DNA of 64,000 nt from Burkholderia sp. L27(2015) (GCF_009765705.1 NZ_LMUX01000021.1:1364404-1428403); one strand, 5' to 3'. Counted from the first letter of the stretch, positions 1 through 8,827 are shown. Translations and numbers: made by a program. The notes: generated from the sequence alone by a model not told the origin.

Positions 1-1138
1 CGATCGAGACCGGCACCGCCAGCAACGGGATCAACGAAGCACGCCAGGTCTGCAAGAAGATGATCACTACAACCACGACCAGCGCAATTGCTTCGATCAA
101 GGTGTGCACCACCGCTTCAATACTGGAGCGCACGAACTGCGTCGGGTCGTACACGATGCTGTAGTCGACGCCCGGCGGCATATCGGCCTTCAATTCCTTC
201 ATGGTCTGGCGCACATCGCTGGAAATCTGCAATGAGTTGGCGCCTGGCTGCTGATTGATAATGATGGCCACTGCGCGCTTATTGCTGAGCAAGGATCTCA
301 ATCCATATTCGGACGCTCCAAGCTCCACGCGCGCAACGTCGCCCAAGCGCGTTACAGCGCCATCGGGTCCCGTCTTCAACACGATGTCGGCGAATTCGGA
401 CTCGGTCTGCAAACGCCCTTGCGTATTGATGTTCAGTTGAATCGGTACGTTGGGGCTCATCGGTGATTCACCGATCACCCCTGCGGCCACCTGCACGTTC
501 TGCTCGCGAATCGCATTCGTGATATCGGTCGCGGTCATGTTGTGTTCGGCGACTTTGCGCGGGTCGAGCCAGACGCGCATCGAATAATCGCCCGAACCCC
601 AGAGCTGGGCTTCACCGACGCCCTGGATGCGCTCGATTCGCTCCTTGACGTTGATCAGCGCGTAGTTGCGCAGATAAGTCATGTCATAGCGGTTGTCCGG
701 CGAGATCAGGTGGACCACCATCGTGAGCGTCGGCGACGACTTGATCGTCGTCACACCCAGCAACTGCACGTCCTGCGGCAAACGCGGCAACGCTTGCGAG
801 ACACGGTTTTGCACCAGTTCCTGCGCTTTGTCCGGATCGACGCCCAGGCGGAACGTCACCGTCAAGGTCATGTTGCCGTCGCTGTTGGCTTGCGACTGCA
901 TATACAACATGCCTTCCACACCGTTGATCTGTTCCTCCAGCGGCGAGGCCACCGTTTCGGCGATCACCTTGGGGTTGGCGCCCGGGTACTGTGCGTGCAC
1001 GATCACCGAGGGCGGCACCACTTCCGGATACTCGGAAATCGGCAACTGGAACAGCGAGATGATGCCGGCCAGCAGAATCAAGACCGATAGCACGCCGGCA
1101 AAAATCGGCCGGTCGATAAAAAACTTTGAAATATTCAT
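1..1138 (-). CDS. RND multidrug efflux inner-membrane pump (MexF/CeoB/AcrB type), N-terminal 379 residues
   Basis: Inner-membrane proton-driven pump of the HAE1 family; the C-terminal part lies beyond the window start. The product starts MNISKFFIDRP with a first membrane helix at about residues 10-28, followed by the porter-domain sequence typical of AcrB (for example PGANPKVIAETVASPLEEQ at about 60-80). A second hydrophobic segment begins at about 340. The start is the only ATG that gives the conserved short cytoplasmic N-terminus. It lies 28 nt downstream of the adaptor gene on the same strand, so the two are one operon. The window does not show whether an outer-membrane channel gene follows. 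Family is certain; the exact orthologue (CeoB/BpeF/MexF/OqxB) is inferred from the neighbours. Confidence 0.95.
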   Translation of the reverse strand, partial: MNISKFFIDRPIFAGVLSVLILLAGIISLFQLPISEYPEVVPPSVIVHAQYPGANPKVIAETVASPLEEQINGVEGMLYMQSQANSDGNMTLTVTFRLGVDPDKAQELVQNRVSQALPRLPQDVQLLGVTTIKSSPTLTMVVHLISPDNRYDMTYLRNYALINVKERIERIQGVGEAQLWGSGDYSMRVWLDPRKVAEHNMTATDITNAIREQNVQVAAGVIGESPMSPNVPIQLNINTQGRLQTESEFADIVLKTGPDGAVTRLGDVARVELGASEYGLRSLLSNKRAVAIIINQQPGANSLQISSDVRQTMKELKADMPPGVDYSIVYDPTQFVRSSIEAVVHTLIEAIALVVVVVIIFLQTWRASLIPLLAVPVSI

Positions 1139-1166
1139 GAGAGTCTCGCTTTAACGCCTGAATCGA

Positions 1167-2351
1167 TCACGCGCCCTGTGCCGCTGAGTTTTCACCCGAC
1201 ATCGGCACCGGATTGGCCTTCACTTCGCTGCCCGGGCGTACCCGCTGCAAGCCGCTCACTACGATCTTCTCGCCAGGTTGCAAACCGGCCGTGATCACGC
1301 GCATACCGTCGAACATGTCGCCCAAAGTCACCTCGCGATAGCGCGCATGATTCTGCGCGTCGATCACCAGCACGAATTTCTTCGCCTGATCGGTGCCCAC
1401 CGCACGGTCATCGATCAACACAGCCGGATGCGGTGCACCACCGCCAACCTCGACGCGCGCGTACAGCCCCGGCACGAGCGCACCGTCGGTGTTCTCGAAC
1501 GTGGCGCGCACGCGTATCGTTCCCGAGCTGGTGTTGAGCACGTTGTCGACCGAGGAGATCTTGCCCTGGCGCGAGTAACCGGTCTCGTTGGCCAGCCCCA
1601 GGCGCACTGGCACTGCCGTTTTGTTGTCGTGGCTCAAATACTTCAGATAGGTTTGTTCGTCGACATCGAACGCTGCGTACATCGGCGACACCGATACCAG
1701 CGTGGTCAGCGGGGGCGAACTGATGCCGGGGGCGACCACGTTGCCCACCGTCATTTCGGCTCGCGACATACGTCCCGATACTGGTGCATTGATGCGCGTG
1801 TAGCCCAGGTTGACCTGCGCGTTCTCCAAGGCCGCCTCGGCCGCTTTTACGTTGGCTAACGCTGCGAGCGCATCGTTGGACTTCTGATCGAAGTCGCGCT
1901 TGGCGATCGCGTTGTCGGTAATCAGCTTTTGGGCACGCGCGAAATCGGTGGTGGCGAAACTGGCGCGCGCCTTGGCGGCCGCCACTTGTGCCGCGGCCTG
2001 ATCGGCGGCGGCGACATAAGGGCGTGGGTCGATCAGGAACAGTGGATCGCCCTTCTTCACCAACGCGCCGTCCTTGAAGTACACCGCCATGATGGTGCCG
2101 GGCACGAGCGGGCGGATATCCACGTGGTCAACCGCTTGCAGGCGACCCGAATAGCTTTGCCAATCGGTGATGTTCTTGGAGACGACAGTGGCCACGTCGA
2201 CCTCGGGCGCCGGCGGTGGCGCGTCGGCAGCGTGCGCGGTATCGAACCCAAACCCGTCCCCGCCGTCATGCAGCGCGACCAACGAACCGGCCCCGGCCAC
2301 GATCAGGATAGCCGCGAGCGCGACATAAATTTGTTTGCGTTTCAATAGCAT
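1167..2351 (-). CDS. RND efflux periplasmic adaptor (MFP), MexE/CeoA/OqxA type
   Basis: Membrane fusion protein of 394 residues linking the inner-membrane pump to an outer-membrane channel. It has an N-terminal membrane anchor (residues about 8-27), a lipoyl/hairpin region with GYTRINAPVSGRMSRAEMTVG at about 180-200, and a C-terminal membrane-proximal domain with GLQPGEKIVVSGLQRVRPG. It contains the LVPGTIMAVYFKDGALVKKGDPLF lipoyl half typical of the family. The ATG has AGGAA just upstream. It is cotranscribed with the pump downstream and probably the esterase-like gene upstream (28 nt gap), matching the llpE-ceoA-ceoB order known from Burkholderia cenocepacia. Confidence 0.95.
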   Translation of the reverse strand: MLLKRKQIYVALAAILIVAGAGSLVALHDGGDGFGFDTAHAADAPPPAPEVDVATVVSKNITDWQSYSGRLQAVDHVDIRPLVPGTIMAVYFKDGALVKKGDPLFLIDPRPYVAAADQAAAQVAAAKARASFATTDFARAQKLITDNAIAKRDFDQKSNDALAALANVKAAEAALENAQVNLGYTRINAPVSGRMSRAEMTVGNVVAPGISSPPLTTLVSVSPMYAAFDVDEQTYLKYLSHDNKTAVPVRLGLANETGYSRQGKISSVDNVLNTSSGTIRVRATFENTDGALVPGLYARVEVGGGAPHPAVLIDDRAVGTDQAKKFVLVIDAQNHARYREVTLGDMFDGMRVITAGLQPGEKIVVSGLQRVRPGSEVKANPVPMSGENSAAQGA

Positions 2352-2379
2352 GTCGGTATTCCTCTTGGAGATTTATTGT

Positions 2380-3177
2380 CTAGTGGGTTGGGGAGCCGGC
2401 CAGCCATCGCCGAAAAAACACGGCGACTTCGTCCAGTGCCGGTCGATGCGTGGCCAACGCCTGATGCGATACATCGCGGTAGCGGGTAATTTGGGTGGGC
2501 ACGCCTGCAGCGATCAAAGCCGCGGCGTATTGTTCCGCTTCGACATGCAGGATGTCGTGCTCGGCACTGGCGATCAGGCTGGGCGGCAGGCCGGCCAAGC
2601 GGCGCGATTCGATCGGCGCCGAATACGGGTGCATGCGCTGCGCGAGAGTCGGCAGATAGGCGCTATACCACCGCGCGCAATCGCTGAGCGTGACATCGGA
2701 ATCGAGCTTACAAGCGTCGCCCAGACGCGTCATGCTGGGGTCGAGCAGGGGAGCAAGCAGCGCTTGACTCGAGAACGCGAATTCACCGCGATCGCGAGAC
2801 ATGAGCGCCAGGCAGGCTGCGAGATTGCCACCCGCGTCGTCGCCGGTTACAGCGATGTGGCACGGCGATGCGCGATGTCCGGGGCTCTGGAAAAGCGCCC
2901 ATTTTGCGGCCAGATAGCCGTCTTCCAGCGCCGCCGGGAACGGGAAATCGGGCGCCAGAGAATAGCCGACCGAAACAACCCGCGCCTCAGTGTGCTCGGC
3001 CAGATATCGGGCCGCGGCATCGGCGTCGTTTACGCTGCCCGTGACAAAACCACCGCCATGAAAGTACAGCACGATCGGTGTGGTCGCGGCCGCCCGCACA
3101 GGGCGGTAGACGCGTAATGGGATCCGCTGCGCATAGCCGGCGATCCAGATGTCTTCTATGTCGAGCTTGGCGGCCAT
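2380..3177 (-). CDS. llpE: LlpE-like alpha/beta hydrolase (HSL family) with Asp at the nucleophile position
   Basis: Hormone-sensitive-lipase type alpha/beta hydrolase of 265 residues from this ATG; an in-frame TTG at 3264 would add 29 residues, but neither start has a clear Shine-Dalgarno. The oxyanion-hole motif HGGG is at residues 40-43, and Asp208 (SAEHDIL) and His238 (VSHQA) fit the rest of the triad. The nucleophile elbow reads GDDAGGN instead of GDSAGGN, so the expected Ser114 is Asp (codon GAC). Position directly before the efflux adaptor matches the lipase-like llpE gene of the ceo/bpeEF operons, whose product is reported as dispensable for resistance. Hydrolase fold is secure; activity is uncertain because of the substitution. 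Confidence 0.85.
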   Translation of the reverse strand: MAAKLDIEDIWIAGYAQRIPLRVYRPVRAAATTPIVLYFHGGGFVTGSVNDADAAARYLAEHTEARVVSVGYSLAPDFPFPAALEDGYLAAKWALFQSPGHRASPCHIAVTGDDAGGNLAACLALMSRDRGEFAFSSQALLAPLLDPSMTRLGDACKLDSDVTLSDCARWYSAYLPTLAQRMHPYSAPIESRRLAGLPPSLIASAEHDILHVEAEQYAAALIAAGVPTQITRYRDVSHQALATHRPALDEVAVFFRRWLAGSPTH

Positions 3178-3734
3178 GATCGGTGTGCTTTGAAGGGCTC
3201 GTGTGGGTTCAGCGCGCTGTTGGTGCGATAGGGCGTGGGAGATATCGGATGCGCGCCATTGCAAGGTGCGGCTTCGGCCGAGCGTCTACTACGGTAGGAG
3301 CGAATCACAGTAAGGCGTTAGTAAATCTTTGTTAATTAAACGGGCCCAGAAGACAACGCCCCAACTCGGCATCGCACGCGCTTTTCCAACGGCAGGGGGG
3401 AGCGTCGCCAGGCCAACGCCCGACTGATAGCTGGGCGGGAGGGCGAAGCGCTGTATGGGAGGTTAGCTAGCTTGTCGAGGCGGGCATCGCTCGACCAGGC
3501 GCGGTTGCATTGCTCGACTGGCCTGGAAGTAGGAACGTTTAAGCATGGCCGAATAATACGGTCGTCCATATTAAAAAGTCAAGATCGACGCACTGGCAGG
3601 AAGCTCGGCGTAAAAAAGGGAGGGGCGGCGGCGGTTGCGGTGTTTCGGCGGTAGTCGCCGCGGTACTCGCGGTAATAATGTGCGCTACTGGGGTTACTCG
3701 AGCAGTAATCGCACGCTACCGGCGCTAAAGCCGA
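3178..3734. other. Intergenic region upstream of the llpE-type efflux operon
   Basis: 557 bases without a convincing gene. It holds a minus-strand promoter/operator at 3553-3582 (listed separately) and a leader of roughly 280-370 nt before the esterase-like gene. A 26-codon frame starting at 3546 sits where the TetR start sits relative to the matching operator at 9.5 kb, but its product shows no TetR similarity. Short frames on both strands in this stretch have no recognisable domains. Confidence 0.5.
3553..3582 (-). promoter_or_regulatory. Sigma-70 promoter with TetR-type operator, efflux operon
   Basis: On the minus strand: -35 TTGACT (3582-3577), 18-nt spacer, -10 TATTAT (3558-3553). The spacer carries an imperfect palindrome (TAATACGGTCGTCCATATTA at 3554-3573; 16 of 20 positions symmetric). 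The same -35/18/-10 layout with the same TCGTCC-centred palindrome precedes the tetR gene at 9508-9537. The promoter reads towards the esterase-like, adaptor and pump genes. Repression by the TetR protein encoded at 8902-9498 is inferred. Confidence 0.7.
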
Positions 3735-4643
3735 TCAGTTTTCCTCGGTTTCCGGCGTATTTTTGGGAAACAGATGCTCCACTAGAAAGTCCACGAATAC
3801 CCGGACCTTGGGAGATAGATACCGGCTGGATGGCCATACGGCGCGGAACCAACCGGTGTGAACGATAAAGTCATCAAGCACCCGCACGAGCGTGCCTTCC
3901 GCGATCTGTTGTCGTATCGCGAAATCAGGGACGCAGGTAATGCCTAGCCCAAGCTCAGCCAAATGGATTAGCGGTTCCAAGGTACTTGCGGCCACCGTCG
4001 TCGGCAAATCGAGGTCCACCGACGTATCCGCCGTTAGCGGCCAGCGCTCGAGCTTGCCGATCGTCGGAAATTTGTGCCGCAAACACGCATGCTTTTTCAA
4101 GTCTTCGGGCGTAAGCGGGATTCCCGCACGCGCGAAGTAGTCGGGAGACCCCACCAGCGTATGGCTGAACTTCCCGAGCGTGCGCGCCATTAGCCGCGAA
4201 TCGCTGACTTCGCCGGTGCGCACCACCACGTCGAAGCCGTCGTCGATCACATTGACCATGCGGTCCGTGAAATCCAGATCGAGTTCGACGTCAGGATACG
4301 CCGCGATAAACCGGCTCAGGGTCGGCATCAACAGCATGCCCACCAGCGGCAGGCTCACCCGCAAGGTGCCGCTGGGCGCGCGCTTGATTTGCGCCAATTC
4401 CAGCTCGGCCGTTTCGATCTCGGCGAAGATCCGCCGGCAACTCTCGAGAAACAACGCACCTTCCTGCGTGAGCGCGATGCTGCGCGTGCTGCGATGAAAC
4501 AGACGCACGGCGAGCCGCTCTTCGAGGCGCGCGATCGCCTTGCCGATCGCCGAGGAGGAAACGCCAAGTTGGCGCCCCGCTTCGGTAAAGCTGCGCGCTT
4601 CAGCCGCGCGCACGAATACATTGAGCGCCCCTACGTTATCCAT
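3735..4643 (-). CDS. LysR-family transcriptional regulator
   Basis: LysR regulator of 302 residues with the N-terminal winged HTH (about residues 1-60, with GRQLGVSSSAIGKAIARLEERL) and a C-terminal effector-binding domain (about 90-290) of the AaeR/PecT-like subgroup. ATG 4643 was preferred over an upstream in-frame start because family members begin just before the helix LNVFVRAAEARSF. It is divergent from the MFS gene at 5029, the usual arrangement for a regulator and its target. The 13-bp tandem repeat lies between them. It is on the same strand as the efflux operon but separated by 557 bases that include a separate promoter. Confidence 0.9.
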   Translation of the reverse strand: MDNVGALNVFVRAAEARSFTEAGRQLGVSSSAIGKAIARLEERLAVRLFHRSTRSIALTQEGALFLESCRRIFAEIETAELELAQIKRAPSGTLRVSLPLVGMLLMPTLSRFIAAYPDVELDLDFTDRMVNVIDDGFDVVVRTGEVSDSRLMARTLGKFSHTLVGSPDYFARAGIPLTPEDLKKHACLRHKFPTIGKLERWPLTADTSVDLDLPTTVAASTLEPLIHLAELGLGITCVPDFAIRQQIAEGTLVRVLDDFIVHTGWFRAVWPSSRYLSPKVRVFVDFLVEHLFPKNTPETEEN

Positions 4644-4766
4644 AGCTCGTTCCCGAATCCATAGCTCGTCGCCGAAGATATCGGACTCCACCGTCCGATA
4701 TGTTTGGAACTATAGACTATTTATTCTTGGCGTATCAACTTCTATAGTCAGGGCGTTGACGGGGCT

Positions 4767-4925
4767 GTGACCCAAGGCCGTGACCCAAGGCTGTGACCCA
4801 AGGCCGTGACCCAAGGCCGTGACCCAAGGCCGTGACCCAAGGCCGTGACCCAGGACTGTGACCCAGGACTGTGACCCAGGACTGTGACCCAGGACTGTAA
4901 CCCGGGCTGCAACCCAGGCAGGACT
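4767..4925. repeat. 13-bp tandem repeat array between lysR and the MFS gene
   Basis: Ten 13-bp units run without gaps from 4767 to 4896: six of GTGACCCAAGGCC (one ending CT) followed by four of GTGACCCAGGACT. Two degenerate units (GTAACCCGGGCT and GCAACCCAGGCA...) extend to about 4925. The units form two homogeneous blocks, which suggests successive expansion by slippage. The array fills most of the space between two divergent genes, so copy number could alter promoter spacing or regulator binding. Confidence 0.95.
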
Positions 4926-5028
4926 CCATATCGGCCTGAACTTCGCCTCGTCTTATTCGGCATTTATCAGACACTTATTTGTCGTTGAGGTGCGATCGTC
5001 AAACCCGATCGTTTAACAGGAATGTGCA

Positions 5029-6249
5029 ATGAAATCGACTAGCTCTCCTCTCACTTCGAATGCGCCGCTGTACTGGCTCGCATTGGGTACCTTCGCGGTC
5101 GGCACCGAAGGCTTCATGATCGCCGGTTTGCTGCCGGGCATGGCCGCCGACCTCTCAGTCAGCGTTGCCGCGGCGGGGCAACTCGTCACGGTGTTCGCGT
5201 TTGCTTACGCGATCAGCTCGCCATTGCTGACTACGGCCACCGCCAGCATCAATCGCCGCAAGCTGATGATCATGGCGATGGCCTTATTCTCGCTGGCCAA
5301 TATGATTGCGTGGTCGGCGCACGGATACTGGTCGCTGATGGGCGCGCGCATCTTGCTCGCGTTCGCCGCCGGCGTGTACGTGCCTGGGGCCAATGCGCTG
5401 GCAGGTGCGTCGGCTGCGCCCGAGCGGCGCGGCGCGGCGCTGGCCATCGTCAACGGCGGGATCAGCATCGCCATCGTGTTCGGAGTCCCCTTGGGTGCGC
5501 TGGTCGGTGAACACCTGGGGTGGCGCATGACCTTTGCCGGTGTGGCCGCGCTGGCCGCGGTGGCGACGGTAGGCTTGCTGGTCGGCTTGCCGCGCAGCAT
5601 CGGCGAGGGTATCCCGACCGCCAGCCTGCGCGAGCGCATGAGCACCGCCGGCAAACCGGTGATTCTGCTGACCTTGCTGGTCACTACCCTGTGGGCTACG
5701 GGTGGATACACCATCTACACGTATCTCGCGCTGTTCATGGCCAGCGCTACGCACATCCACGGCGGGCAGATCGGCATCGTGCTGTTCATGTGGGGCGTGG
5801 CCGCAGCCATCGGCGTGACGATAGGCGGCAAGGCGATTGACCGGATCGGCTTTCGCGCGGTGATCGTGCCGTGTCTGGTAGTCACGATCGCGGCGTTCCT
5901 GAGCCTGTCTTCGAGCGCGCACTTCCTGTCCAAGTCACTTGCATTGGTGCCCATCTTGATTGCCGTCGCGGCATGGGGCAGCGCGCACTGGGCATTCTAT
6001 CCGGGGCAGCAAGCGGGGCTGATCCATACAGCGGGCCTGAAAGCTGCGTCCATCGTGCTCTCCCTGAACGCTTCGTTTATGTATCTCGGGTTTTCGCTTG
6101 GCGCAGCACTCGGCTCGCTGACTTTGACGTACAGCTCGCCGGCCGATCTGGGCTGGGTTGCGGCAGCGTGTGAAGTCGCGGCGTTGTCGCTGACCTTGAT
6201 GTTGGGCCGGCGTGCAACGGCGAATAGCACGGTAGCGGTGGGAGCTTGA
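5029..6249 (+). CDS. MFS transporter, DHA1 family (arabinose-efflux/AraJ-like)
   Basis: Twelve-helix major facilitator permease of 406 residues, typical of DHA1 drug or sugar efflux proteins. The N-terminus (LGTFAVGTEGFMIAGLLPGMA) is the classic AraJ/YdhP-type signature, and motif-rich helices follow throughout. AGGA lies upstream of the ATG. It is divergent from the LysR gene across the tandem repeat and is followed 110 nt later by an Old Yellow Enzyme gene, so efflux and reduction of an electrophile may be coregulated. Substrate is unknown. Confidence 0.92.
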   Translation: MKSTSSPLTSNAPLYWLALGTFAVGTEGFMIAGLLPGMAADLSVSVAAAGQLVTVFAFAYAISSPLLTTATASINRRKLMIMAMALFSLANMIAWSAHGYWSLMGARILLAFAAGVYVPGANALAGASAAPERRGAALAIVNGGISIAIVFGVPLGALVGEHLGWRMTFAGVAALAAVATVGLLVGLPRSIGEGIPTASLRERMSTAGKPVILLTLLVTTLWATGGYTIYTYLALFMASATHIHGGQIGIVLFMWGVAAAIGVTIGGKAIDRIGFRAVIVPCLVVTIAAFLSLSSSAHFLSKSLALVPILIAVAAWGSAHWAFYPGQQAGLIHTAGLKAASIVLSLNASFMYLGFSLGAALGSLTLTYSSPADLGWVAAACEVAALSLTLMLGRRATANSTVAVGA

Positions 6250-6359
6250 TCCCTTGATCTGCAACAACCCGACAACAACGACAGCAACACACGACGCAAA
6301 TACGAGCGGACGCGTTAAAGCGTATCCGGAAAGAAGCACACCACTTTATGAGGTAATCA

Positions 6360-7472
6360 ATGTCTGCATTGTTTTCACCCCTGAAAATCGGCCGGTACTC
6401 GCTGTCACACCGCGTGGTGCATGCGCCGATGACGCGCCTGCGCTCCGACGCGGACGATACCCCGAGTGAAATGATGACTGAGTATTATAGCCAGCGCGCA
6501 TCGGAAGGCGGTTTGATCATCACCGAGTCGTCGCATGTATTGCGCAGCGGTCGTGGCTATCTGGGCGGTCCCGGCATCTATGAAGATCGGCACATCGACG
6601 GATGGCGCAGGATCGCTGACGCGGTGCATGCCAAGGGCGCTCGCGTGTTCATGCAACTGGTGCACGACGGGCGTCAGTCTCATGTCGATATGACCGGTGG
6701 CACGGCGCCGGCAGCGCCCTCGGAAGTGTCGTTCGAAGGGCTCGCGCTGACCCATAACGGCTGGGTGCCGGTTTCGATGCATCGGGCAATCGATATCGAT
6801 GAAATCCAGGACATCGTCGCGGCGTTTCGCAAGGGCGCCGAGCGTGCCTTGGCGACCGGCGTTGACGGCGTCGAGCTGCATTCCGCCAACGGTTATCTGG
6901 TCGATACCTTCCTCCAGGACGGGACCAACAAACGCACCGACGCCTATGGCGGCTCGATCGAAAAGCGCGCGCGATTCATGCTCGAACTGACCGAGGCACT
7001 CGTATCCGTGTGGGGCGCTGATCGCGTCGGCGTACGGATATCTCCGAGCGGGAAGTGGGGGTCGATCTCCGACTCGAACCCGGAAGCCACATTTAGCTAT
7101 GTGGCCGAGAAGTTGAATGAGTTCGGTTTGGCCTATCTGCACATCATCGAACCTCGCGTGATGGGTGTCGAAACGCTGCACGAAAATCAGGCGCCGGTCG
7201 CCTCGGTTTTTCTGCGCAAGATATTCAAAGGGCCTATCATCGCCGCAGGCGGGTTCGACCGCGATGGTGCCGAAGCCATCATCAAAAAGGGCGATGCCGA
7301 TTTAGTCGCGTTCGGCCGTTTTTTTGCTTCGAATCCGGATTTGCCCGAGCGCCTGCAACGCAAGCTCCCGCTTGCGAGCTATGACCGTTCGGCGTTCTGG
7401 GGAGGCACCGAAATCGGTTATATCGACTACCCGTCCTACGAGCAGCAGAACGCCACATTGCTTGCAGTTTGA
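6360..7472 (+). CDS. Old Yellow Enzyme family flavin oxidoreductase (NemA-type alkene reductase)
   Basis: FMN-dependent ene-reductase of 370 residues, full length for the N-ethylmaleimide/xenobiotic reductase class. Seen: the N-terminal PLKIGRYSLSHRVVHAPMTRLR, VDGVELHSANGYLVDTFLQ at about 165-185, GVRISPSGKWG for substrate/FMN contacts and GRFFASNPDLPERLQ near the C-terminus. It reduces activated C=C bonds or nitro groups with NAD(P)H. GAGG precedes the ATG. It follows the MFS gene on the same strand. The preceding LysR or the nearby TetR could control it, but no TetR-type operator was found in front of it. Confidence 0.93.
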   Translation: MSALFSPLKIGRYSLSHRVVHAPMTRLRSDADDTPSEMMTEYYSQRASEGGLIITESSHVLRSGRGYLGGPGIYEDRHIDGWRRIADAVHAKGARVFMQLVHDGRQSHVDMTGGTAPAAPSEVSFEGLALTHNGWVPVSMHRAIDIDEIQDIVAAFRKGAERALATGVDGVELHSANGYLVDTFLQDGTNKRTDAYGGSIEKRARFMLELTEALVSVWGADRVGVRISPSGKWGSISDSNPEATFSYVAEKLNEFGLAYLHIIEPRVMGVETLHENQAPVASVFLRKIFKGPIIAAGGFDRDGAEAIIKKGDADLVAFGRFFASNPDLPERLQRKLPLASYDRSAFWGGTEIGYIDYPSYEQQNATLLAV

Positions 7473-7548
7473 TATTTTTATCGCGATGTAGACGTTAGGC
7501 ATACTAATTTTAACGCTGCCACCAGCCTGGAATAAATGCTCCCGATGT

Positions 7549-7686
7549 GTGACGCATGGGCACAGCGGCGTCGACTGGGTCGCCGTCGGCCTGATTACGG
7601 AAGCACGACAAGCCGAAGAAATCATCGCCAGCGGCCGTGCAGATCTAGTCGAGATTGCGCGCGCGATGCTTTACGATCCGCGCTGA
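7549..7686 (+). pseudogene. Remnant of a YqjM-like Old Yellow Enzyme, C-terminal end only
   Basis: An in-frame stretch ends AVGLITEARQAEEIIASGRA followed by DLVEIARAMLYDPR and a stop at 7684. This is the conserved C-terminal FMN-binding segment of YqjM-type ene-reductases, which normally continue with about 20 more residues and have more than 300 before it. No start or upstream domain is present. It is not a duplicate of the intact gene just upstream, whose C-terminus is of the NemA type, so it derives from a different OYE. It lies in the 314-base gap before the MCP-like gene. Confidence 0.8.
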
Positions 7687-7786
7687 ACACGCGTCGCGTG
7701 AGGTGAGTGAGGTAAAGACATTTTTATATTTTCGTATTTTGGCTGTCGTAATTTTCTGCTAGCGTGACGACATCTAAACCACGAGG

Positions 7787-8827
7787 ATGCCCTCGCCCCA
7801 CTTCATGACTAACGTATCCGAAATTGTTCAACTAACCAAGGAAGTCCATCGCATCGCTCGAGGCAAGGTGGCAGACATTAACGAAATCAACCGCGAATCG
7901 ACCTTCCTCGCGCTCAATGCGCTGATCGAAGCCGCGCACGCCGGCGATGCCGGTCGAGGTTTCGCGGTGGTTGCCGCCCAGATCAAAACCGTTTCAAGCC
8001 GAATCGGCCAATTAACGGAGGAGCTGAATAGCGAGCTGGTTGCCCTGGGCGATCGAATGATACGTCAGCTTGAACACCAGGACTCGCAGCGTCTGACTGA
8101 TCTCTCGCTGAACATGATCGATATCGTCGACCGCAATCTCTACGAGCGTTCGTGCGATGTGCGCTGGTGGGCGACCGATTCGGCCGTCGTCGATTGCGCC
8201 GGCGAGCCATCGCCGGAGACTGCCGCGCACGCGGCCAACCGGCTCGCGATCATCCTCGCAAACTACACGGTCTATCTCGATCTATGGGTCATCGGTCTGG
8301 ACGGGCAGGTGCTGGCCAACGGCCAACCCGGGCGCTACGACGTCGCTGGCAAGCAGAACGTCAAGACGCAAGCTTGGTTCAACGCCGCGATCAACACGGG
8401 CTCGGGAGCGGAATACGCAACGGGCGAAGTCGAGAGGTTCGCCGCGCTCGGCGATTCGGAAGTCGCGACCTATGCGACCGCCATTCGCGAAAATGGGCTG
8501 CAAGACGGACGCCCGATTGGTGTCCTCGCCGTGTTTTTCGACTGGGCGCCGCAGGCATTGTCCGTGGTGAAGAGCGTGCGTCTTTCGGAGGAGGAATGGT
8601 CGCGCACGCGCTGCATGCTTGTCGATGCGCGTTTTCGCGTGCTCGCGAGTTCCGACGACAAAGGCGCTCTTGAGGACACCATTGCGCTACGCACCGGCGA
8701 TCAGAAAGTCGGCCACTATCGGCTTGACGACGGCACCGTCATTGCATTCGCTCGAACGCCGGGCTACGAGACTTATCAGGGAATGGGCTGGTATGGCGTG
8801 ATCGAGCGCACGATGCCGCGGCCTTGA
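7787..8827 (+). CDS. Soluble MCP-like protein: short chemotaxis signalling hairpin followed by a Cache sensor
   Basis: 346 residues in inverted order. Residues about 10-90 hold the tip of a methyl-accepting signalling domain (ALNALIEAAHAGDAGRGFAV, compare the canonical [20 protein letters not shown]). Residues about 100-340 look like a dCache/PAS-like sensor with LDLWVIGLDGQVLANGQPGR and LVDARFRVLASSDD. No membrane helix, HAMP domain or long methylation helices are visible. It may act as a cytoplasmic chemoreceptor or as a sensor that has lost coupling. The first ATG overlaps GAGG; ATG 7805 is an alternative start. No chemotaxis genes are nearby. Confidence 0.8.
   Translation: MPSPHFMTNVSEIVQLTKEVHRIARGKVADINEINRESTFLALNALIEAAHAGDAGRGFAVVAAQIKTVSSRIGQLTEELNSELVALGDRMIRQLEHQDSQRLTDLSLNMIDIVDRNLYERSCDVRWWATDSAVVDCAGEPSPETAAHAANRLAIILANYTVYLDLWVIGLDGQVLANGQPGRYDVAGKQNVKTQAWFNAAINTGSGAEYATGEVERFAALGDSEVATYATAIRENGLQDGRPIGVLAVFFDWAPQALSVVKSVRLSEEEWSRTRCMLVDARFRVLASSDDKGALEDTIALRTGDQKVGHYRLDDGTVIAFARTPGYETYQGMGWYGVIERTMPRP

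Noticed and set aside
3336-3569. Possible small gene or tetR remnant upstream of the efflux operon
   Set aside because: No TetR-like residues in any minus-strand frame and no ribosome site; only the operator/promoter is conserved.
6300-6325. ATACG...CGTAT arms upstream of the Old Yellow Enzyme gene as a third TetR operator
   Set aside because: The arms are 16 bases apart instead of 6 and the TCGTCC core is absent.
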